Assembly (NCBI RefSeq): GCF_019393635.1
Contig: NC_057867.1
Span: forward strand, 52,917,143 to 52,981,142
From: Dromiciops gliroides
Lineage: Eukaryota > Chordata > Mammalia > Microbiotheria > Microbiotheriidae
Reading direction: 5' to 3'
DNA: 64,000 bases
Shown here: one piece after another, positions 57,890 through 64,000 of the stretch
Numbering within the stretch: position 1 is the first letter of the stretch
How the letters are laid out: the number at the start of each line of letters is the position of its first letter
Notes under the pieces: generated by a model
Seen by the model: the letters and a program-made list of their open reading frames with translations, nothing else
Database searches by the model: none
Told to the model about the DNA's origin: nothing
Position numbers and translations under genes: made by a program

Positions 57890-58085
57890 ATTCTAGGTGG
57901 CTCTTGGGAGTAGTGGAGAGAAGGCTGGGCCTGGAATCAAGGAAAACCTCAGCTCAAATCAAGCCTCAGACTCTTAGCAACTGTAGGTCATGTCACCAGT
58001 CTGCCTCAGTTTCCTCCACTGTAAAGTGGGGGTAAGAATAGCACCTACCTCCCAGGGTTGTTCTAAGAATCAAATCTGCCTGCTA
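57890..58085 (+). mobile_element. MAR1-type SINE, decayed
   Basis: tctaggtggctcttgggagt, gtctgcctcagtttcctcca, agcacctacctcccagggtt, gttctaagaatcaaatctgc. Confidence 0.8.
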
Positions 58086-58735
58086 TGTATGACATTCTTT
58101 TGGTTGGTTCTTTATTTTGGATCACTTCAAACACATATTCTCATATTTCTTTGAATTCTTCGTGTTTGTTGTTCATTATGGTGAAGTCATATTTCATTAC
58201 ATTCATGAATTGCAATTTAATTAGCTATTTCCCAATTGGTGGGCACAATTTATTTCAATATTTTACTATGTCAAATCATGCTGCAATGAATATTTTCATA
58301 AAGATTCATCTTTTCAAGCAATAATGTCTTGGGGCACTGACTTAGAAATGGGATCACTGGATCAAAGCACAAGAACCACTTCTCTTTCCTATAAGGTAGA
58401 ATCAATTCCTGGCTCCCTCAACAGTGAATTACAATTCCTGTTGTTGTTGTTTTCCTAGACACTCTATTATTCAATTGAATAGCATAGACTATTCACTTTG
58501 AGAGAGCTAATTTGCTTTAATTTGCATTTCTCTGATTCTTAATGGTTTTCAACAGCTTTTAGATAGCTGCTGTTGGGTTATGTTTCTTCTTTTCCCAACT
58601 GTCTGTACATATCTATTGACCCTTTTTCGATTAGTAAATGGCTTGATTTTATAGCTGGGCTAATCCCTATAGATTTGGGGTATCAGATCTTTAATGCAAA
58701 ATTTTCCTAAAGACCAGGTCTTTTTGTTCACTCAC
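58085..58735 (-). mobile_element. Old L1 fragment (ORF2 C-terminal part)
   Basis: Antisense L1: ttcattatggtgaagtcata, tttcccaattggtgggcaca, aatgggatcactggatcaaa, ttaatttgcatttctctgat, tatcagatctttaatgcaaa. It is highly decayed. Confidence 0.75.
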
Positions 58736-59140
58736 TAGGTGCTCCCGTACCTACCCCTCCCCAAATAAACCATTCTATTCACTTTGGTTCTGTTCACTCT
58801 GTCTATGCTGAGTTGTGCTCTCCCCCCCAAATACTGATTTGGGCCTTGTTCACAGTTTTTATTTCCAAGTGTTATTACTTTTGCCTCTTCTCATACTGCC
58901 TATATGCTATGGCTGGTTAAAGATTCTTCCCCACCCACAGCTGGGTAGATTTCTGATCTAGCTCATCAATCCATTTCAGTAGCATTGTTGCTCTAAGCTC
59001 CTTTTCTACCAGAGTGGCTGGTATTCAGTAACTCCGGTTATTTTTATTGAATGGAGAGTTCCTTCCTCAGTAGTTTCTGTTTTGCTGTTGTATAACTTTT
59101 TTAAAACAAATGTTTATTGCCTCACTTTGTAGTAAGAACA
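58736..59140. other. Unassigned sequence
   Basis: Possibly further old LINE text, but no clear landmark was found. Confidence 0.4.
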
Positions 59141-59147
59141 ATTTTGG

Positions 59148-59284
59148 GGGGGCAGGGCAACGAGGGTTGTGACTTGCCCAGGGTCACACAGCTAGTAAGT
59201 GTCAAGTGTCTGAGGTGAGATTTGAACTCAGGTCCTCCTGAATCCAGGGTTGGAGCTTTATCCACTTGGCCACCTAGCTGCCCT
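59148..59284 (-). mobile_element. Marsupial SINE
   Basis: gggcagggcaacgagggttg through ggccacctagctgccct, with several substitutions and a small deletion, so older than most copies here. Confidence 0.9.
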
Positions 59285-59344
59285 TGTTGTATACATTTGC
59301 CTCTAAAGTCTTACATTTATATAAAAACTCCTGTTCATCTATAG

Positions 59345-59535
59345 GCTTGTAAAGGCTTTGCATTCCTTAGCTTTTTGGATCTTCACAGTCATCTGAAGAA
59401 GCATCATTATCCTCATTTTACCAAAGAAACTGGGGCCCAAAGAGGATGGCTTGTCCAGGGTCTCCCAGTTAGTATAGATTTGAGGCCAGATTTGAACCAT
59501 GGCCTTCCTAACACCAAGCCCCATGGACTGTTTCA
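59345..59535 (-). mobile_element. MIR element
   Basis: tggatcttcacagtcatctg, tatcctcattttaccaaaga, gccagatttgaaccatggcc, aacaccaagccccatggact. Confidence 0.7.
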
Positions 59536-59589
59536 GTCTACTTAACTGATACATATTGCCATTTTTATCAGGTACCAACGAACTGTTAT

Positions 59590-59765
59590 AATTATTGCTT
59601 GAGAATATACTTATTATGATGGATCAATACAGTAATGCCAGATCTTATTTCCTATCTTTTTCATCATTTCCCTTGCTATTCTTGACCTTTGGCTCCACAT
59701 ATGAATTTTGCCATTACCATTTTAATTGATATAGGATTGTATTTCTTTCCCTTCTCAGCTGTAAC
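59590..59765 (-). mobile_element. Old L1 scrap
   Basis: cagtaatgccagatcttatt, catttcccttgctattcttg, acctttggctccacatatga match antisense ORF2 text around the QEGGLAVPNLELYY-type region; the piece is short and worn. Confidence 0.5.
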
Positions 59766-60092
59766 TCTGACTCTCTCCAGATTTTGTCACCATGACACTC
59801 GGCTGCCTTCTCGCCTAGAAAAATCTTTTCACCATGTCAGCCCCTTATCCATTGGCGAGTTCCTTCCTGGGACCTCCATTCTGGGAATGGCCCCAGGCTG
59901 ACCATGCTTCGGTCTCCTCCCAGCTATGATTCGCACTCTGAACTTCACCATGTGCCTACATGAGACCTTCTCCTCCCCATCACTTATGTGGTATCTTCCT
60001 TCTTTAGAAGGTTAGCTGCAGGAGCACCAAAGATAACATTTCCCACCTCCTGAGGACAGCTTTAGCTGCATCCCCCACATTTTGGCCTCAAG

Positions 60093-60719
60093 ATGGAACA
60101 TAATCAAGAAAATACAGACAGAAGATTAACAATCCATGAAATCATAGCCAGAAAAGTCAAACAACATCCAGAGCTGGATTCGAATTTACTTATAACTGGA
60201 TCAGCATATGCTGGACAAAATGCAGGTTTTTCTGGCCTAATAGTGGACAGTTTTTTCCAAAACATCTTAAATGTGACACATGCTCACATAGCATCAGCTT
60301 TACCAATGGCTGTTCTCCCATTTTCATCAACCCACATAACTTACAAAAGTGTCATAAGTTTACCTCTGAGCACAGGTGATCTAAGCTGTGAAGTCTGTGC
60401 TGTTATAAGAGGTGGAAAGGTTGGTCTGATAATTGGAGGTCTGTACCTTGCTGTTTTGGCCATGCCCATAAATGATACTCTGGCAGCCAAGTACAGCTTG
60501 GCTCCACTGCAAGAGAAAGGAAATCTTTGGACCTACTGGATCAGCGTCTCTCAACCTGTCTTTAGAAAGATGGTCTTTCCCATAGTGCTGCAGACTATGT
60601 TTGCAGCATACCTTGGTACTAAGCAGTATGAAGTGCTCATAAAAGCACTTGAATTACCTGAACCTGGCTTTCAATTCCAGGACATTCAAAATAAATCAAG
60701 TGCACAGCTAAAAGAATAA
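60093..60719 (+). CDS. TMEM126A: TMEM126A retrogene candidate, intact 208-codon frame
   Basis: TMEM126A is a mitochondrial inner-membrane protein needed for respiratory complex I assembly; loss in humans causes optic atrophy (family knowledge). The frame here is intronless and unbroken for 208 codons, against about 195 in the human protein as I recall it. Family landmarks are in place: ILNVT (58-62), GDLSCEVC (95-102), GLIIGGLYLAVLAMP (111-125), PVFRKMVFPIVLQTMFAAYL (155-174), YEVLIKALELPEP (179-191). Hydrophobic segments lie near 44-58, 66-80, 110-126 and 158-175. The paralogue TMEM126B fits less well. The last ~15 residues (FQFQDIQNKSSAQLKE) extend beyond the human end. The chosen ATG is the first in frame. 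No promoter is visible. It may be an expressed retrogene or simply a young pseudogene not yet broken. Confidence 0.85.
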   Translation: MEHNQENTDRRLTIHEIIARKVKQHPELDSNLLITGSAYAGQNAGFSGLIVDSFFQNILNVTHAHIASALPMAVLPFSSTHITYKSVISLPLSTGDLSCEVCAVIRGGKVGLIIGGLYLAVLAMPINDTLAAKYSLAPLQEKGNLWTYWISVSQPVFRKMVFPIVLQTMFAAYLGTKQYEVLIKALELPEPGFQFQDIQNKSSAQLKE

Positions 60720-60759
60720 CATTATATAAAAATAAGAAACTAATACCCCAAAATATACC

Positions 60760-60765
60760 AATAAA
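60760..60765 (+). terminator. Polyadenylation signal of the retrocopy
   Basis: AATAAA sits about 41 bases after the stop codon and 15-20 bases before the A-run, the normal spacing for a cleavage site inherited from the parent mRNA. Confidence 0.85.
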
Positions 60766-60919
60766 ATTGTACTTATTGCAAAAAAAGGTTAGCTGCTTCA
60801 AAGAGGTGACCCACTTTTTGCTTGTATTTTTTGTATTCCCAACACAAAGCATGTGCCTGGCATATAGTAAGCACTTAATAAATGTTTTTTGCCTGCTTAT
60901 ATTATTTGAAGGGTAATAA

Positions 60920-62640
60920 GTCATATCTAATACTGGATACCTCTGTAATAATCTAAGTGTTCCTTTATTACTATACAAATTATTTTATAGTTGCATTTGC
61001 ATAGGTTTGTGATGCCATCAGCATTGGTATATTGATTCCCAGATAAATAATGCAGTTTCGCATTTTTGTTTGTTTGTTGTTGTTTTTTAGTGAGGCAATT
61101 GGGGTTAAGTGACTTGCCCAGGGTCACACAGCTAGTAAGTGTTAAGTGTCTGAGGCCAGATTTGAACTCAGGTCCTCCTGACTCCAGGGCCAGTGCTCTA
61201 TCTAACGCGCCACCTAGCTGCCCCAGTTTCTCATTTAAAAAAATTTTTTTTTGCTTTCTGGGTTTTTTTTGTAATATGTTGATGACTTTTGTAGATTTTT
61301 ATACTGATGCAATTTAATACCTCAGTTAGTTTTTCTGGATTCTCCAGGGTTTTCTAAGTAAATAATACTATACTCTACTAGAAATAGTTTTGCTTCCATT
61401 TTCCAATATTTCTTCTCCTATTTTTCCCTTGTCTTACTGTTATAGCTAGCATTTCTAAGATTATGTTGAATTATAAGCAGTAGGAAAGCTTTCATTGTTT
61501 TCTTCAGTACAAATAACTACTTGTTTTTAGATAAAGGCTTTCAATCATAATGGGGAATGTTCCTTTCATTATTATGTTTTTCAGTGTCTTTTAAACATAA
61601 ACAAGTACTGAATTTTATTGAATTATTTTCCTGCATGTTTTGATATAAGCAAATGGTTTTTGCTTTTTTAATTAATTTGATTTATTATGCTAATTGCCTT
61701 CAAAATGTTGAACCATCCTTGCATTACTTGTATAAATCTAACTTGCTCATAATGAATATTTTTGACATACTGCTGTAGTCTCTTTGCCACGTTTTTATTC
61801 TGAATTTATTATCAATATTCATTAGTGATATTGGTTTGGATTTTTCTTTTCTTTAATCTTTGTTTATGTATTAGCTCCTGTTTGCCTCATAGCAAGAGTT
61901 GGCTAAATTGTTCCCCACCACCGTCTCCCCCAAACACCTCCCCCCATAACACTTTTGTGAAGAGTTTATGTAAGGAGACCCTCTGTGGAAGATTTATTGG
62001 AGGGAATGAACAAGAACCATATAAGATGAGGTGAGGAAAAGTTGAGATCAGCCCAAAGTGATGGTTTTAGCTACATCCGTGTTTTCTTTAATATAATGTT
62101 TATTATTTCTATGATTTAGTCATTGACCTCATTCTTTAAGATATGATTTTAGTGTCTATTTTTTACCTGCATCTTTTGTTCATATTTCCTTTATCGATTT
62201 ATATGCTGTGATATAGTTATTAAAGCACATTTAAACCTTTCCAAATTTATGTGATCTTTGTGCCTTACTGTAAGATCAAATTTGGTATAAGTCCCATGTG
62301 AGCCTGAAAATGAAGTATTCTCTAATACTCTTTCAGTATTCTCTATTGGTCTGTCAAATGCACCTTCACTAACATTTCTTCTTGTTTGGATGTTAGATTC
62401 AATATGCATCCAAAGAGAAACATTAGCATTTCCTACTATTAATTCTTGATCATCTAAGGTTGTTTTTTTCCATTTTGGATCATCTTTCCTTTAAGTATTT
62501 GCTATGCCATATTTGTTCCACTTAGATTTCATATTAATATTTCTATACCAAATATGGTAGCTGTGCATTGATTATTGAGGTTTTCCAATTGTCTGTGATA
62601 CCTTTTAAGAATAACATATCTTCCCTGTTTTCCTCCCTCC
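60920..62640 (-). mobile_element. Old L1 (ORF2), split by a SINE
   Basis: Antisense ORF2 text: ttctccagggttttctaagt, tagctagcatttctaagatt, aatgttgaaccatccttgca, tgatggttttagctacatcc, cctcattctttaagatatga. The order runs from RT at the left towards the endonuclease at the right, as expected for a minus-strand copy. Decay is strong. Confidence 0.75.
61066..61223 (-). mobile_element. Young SINE nested in the old L1
   Basis: tagtgaggcaattggggtta through cgccacctagctgcccc. Its 13-bp flanks differ at one position: cagtttcgcattt (61053-61065) and cagtttctcattt (61224-61236). Confidence 0.95.
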
Positions 62641-63055
62641 ATGACCTTTAAGATTCCTTCCAGTTCTAACTTTCTGACCTGACAAAAGATGTTACATCTC
62701 TAATAAACATGAACCTCTTATTGAGTTTTCTAAAGAATCGCAAAGTTCTTGTTCTAGAACTATTGTCTCCTCTGGGCATTTAGTTGTTTTTCTAGCATCC
62801 TTTTCTTCTTGAGATTCCTCAAGGAGGAAAAGATAATCACTGTATTCAAAGGATAAAGGATTCTTGTATTAAGGTCTCCTATTCTGCTAATTCCTTCTCT
62901 TAGTTTCTTCTCAGGTTTTCCCCTTTGAAGACATTTTCTATCCCCTTCCTCTTTTTATAGTTTTATATCAACTAGCACATACTTTGTTCTCTTTGTCTCT
63001 TCAATCCAGCTCCCTCACAGTTGCCAAATAAGTATTTAGGAGACATAGGTAATTC
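62641..63055. other. Unassigned sequence
   Basis: A MIR-like scrap (ctttaagattccttccagtt) at 62647 is the only hint; otherwise nothing is recognised. Confidence 0.4.
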
Positions 63056-63059
63056 CAAC

Positions 63060-63560
63060 TGTTTCTCTAGGCCCCTAAAATTCCAAACAAAGTCCTCAGC
63101 CTAGCATTTAAAGCCTTTAACAACCTGGCATCTACCCCCCTTCTTCCATATGGCCTTCCATGGACTTCTTCCATATTACTTTCCATCATGCTATCTAGAT
63201 TCCAGCCAAGCTGGCCTAACTGACTGTTCTCCAATTGGGCGTTCAGTCTTCCCATTTTGAGTCTTGGCCTAGGTTCTCCACCATGCCTTCAAAGTGCTCC
63301 CCTTCCTCATTTCTGTCTCTTAGAATCCTTAACTTCCTTCAAAGCAAGGGTCAGGTGCTACCCTCCATGGGGCCCTTCTCTTATCCCCACTCTTTAGTGA
63401 GGCTCTTTCCTAAAATGATCTTGTATTTACTTGTCTGTGTAATTATATTCCTCTGCCTCCCTCACCCCGTCAAACCCAAGTCATGAAATGCCAAGGTATT
63501 GTTCCCTTTCTATAACTAATATCTCATATCCCTACACATAGCATCACAACTGCCACCCTA
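63060..63560 (+). mobile_element. L2 LINE 3' end
   Basis: ttccaaacaaagtcctcagc, taaagcctttaacaacctgg, tgccttcaaagtgctcccct, cttccttcaaagcaagggtc, gtatttacttgtctgtgtaa: the C-terminal and 3' UTR order of L2. Confidence 0.75.
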
Positions 63561-63758
63561 GAAGCATATTTTGTTGAACGGATTTGAAAGAAGGGAAGAT
63601 GGTCTTAATCCTGACCCTGTGTTCAACTCTCCTGAAGCATTCCCCCAATGAAGCAATTTTTCCATGGGTAGGTGGGTGCATCAGATTGGCACACACATAT
63701 CTTTGCAGTGATCATAAAAATGGTCTTTAGTGCCCTTTGCTATGTCAGAAATGGAAAG

Positions 63759-63906
63759 TTTTGTTTTTTTGGCAGGGCAGTGAGGGTTAGGTGACTTGCC
63801 CAGGGTCACATAGCTAGTAAGTGTCAAGTTTCTGAGGCCGGATTTGAACTCAGGTCCTCCTGAATCCAGGGCCAGTGCATTATCTACTGTGCCACCTAGC
63901 TGCCCC
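63759..63906 (-). mobile_element. Young marsupial SINE
   Basis: tttttggcagggcagtgagg through tgccacctagctgccccc. Flanks cagaaatggaaag (63746-63758) and cagcaatggaaag (63907-63919) are a 13-bp target duplication with one change. Confidence 0.95.
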
Positions 63907-64000
63907 CAGCAATGGAAAGGTTTTAGGGGAAAATGTTAGATTCCCTGGTCCCACCTCGCTCCATCTGAGTAAGTTGGAAAACAAAGGGAGTGGCCTGGGC

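Larger units (their letters stand above)
60008..60796 (+). mobile_element. TMEM126A: TMEM126A retrocopy with target-site duplication
   Basis: Perfect 12-bp direct repeats aaggttagctgc at 60008-60019 and 60785-60796 bracket the insert. Inside lie about 73 bases of leader, a 627-base open frame, a 3' UTR of about 60 bases with AATAAA at 60760-60765, and a 7-base A-run (60780-60786) that overlaps the right repeat by two bases. These are the marks of L1-mediated copying of a spliced mRNA into an L2 element. Confidence 0.93.
59770..60905 (+). mobile_element. L2 3' end split by the TMEM126A retrocopy
   Basis: The left piece (59770-60019) and right piece (60797-60905: gacccactttttgcttgtat, catgtgcctggcatatagta, agcacttaataaatg) form one L2 3' end once the retrocopy and one 12-bp repeat are removed. 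The join ttagctgcttcaaagaggtg corresponds to the usual L2 'ttgaggacagggac' zone. Confidence 0.65.

Overview
The window is nuclear DNA of a marsupial. The tRNA-derived SINE that recurs about 20 times (5' end ggggcagctaggtggcgcag, core ctagctgtgtgaccctgggc) is the abundant young SINE of marsupial genomes (SINE1/WSINE1 type). It sits with older MIR/MAR1-type SINEs, L2 fragments and an L1 lineage whose ORF2 carries a CWRGC...HCWWSC zinc-knuckle end. The mix suits an australidelphian, perhaps dasyurid-like, genome, but the species cannot be fixed from sequence alone.

No multi-exon host gene is visible; this is intergenic or deep-intronic DNA. Two intronless copies of host genes are present. A TMEM126A retrocopy at 60.0-60.8 kb has one uninterrupted 208-codon frame, a polyadenylation signal, a short A-run and a perfect 12-bp target-site duplication. 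An RWDD4 retrocopy at about 46.0-47.3 kb has lost its start codon and carries two frameshifts.

Layout. 1-22 kb: unique DNA with scattered SINEs, MIRs, hAT-like fragments and old L1 pieces, and two repeat-free stretches that look like conserved non-coding elements (about 14.4-14.8 and 15.6-15.9 kb). 22.4-31.7 kb: two minus-strand L1 copies in tandem. The first is split by a young plus-strand L1, which creates a near-palindrome with roughly 1-kb arms. 32.4-39.4 kb: about 7 kb of polypurine satellite built from shuffled 15-40-bp phrases rather than a regular monomer, with higher-order duplications and small inverted pieces. An exact 94-bp piece of it also lies 3.8 kb away inside the L1. 39.2-40.4 kb: a tandem duplication of about 650 bp at the satellite edge. 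40.4-54 kb: unique DNA, L2, MIR, the RWDD4 retrocopy and an internally deleted L1. 54.2-56.1 kb: a young 5'-truncated L1 with a 482-codon open ORF2 fragment. 56.2-64 kb: another conserved-looking stretch, old L1 and L2, the TMEM126A retrocopy and more SINEs.

There is no operon-like cooperation between genes. The window mainly records retrotransposition by the L1 machinery (L1, SINEs and host-mRNA copies, many with readable target-site duplications) and local expansion and shuffling of a purine-rich satellite. No endogenous retrovirus, CRISPR array, rRNA gene or functional tRNA gene was recognised.
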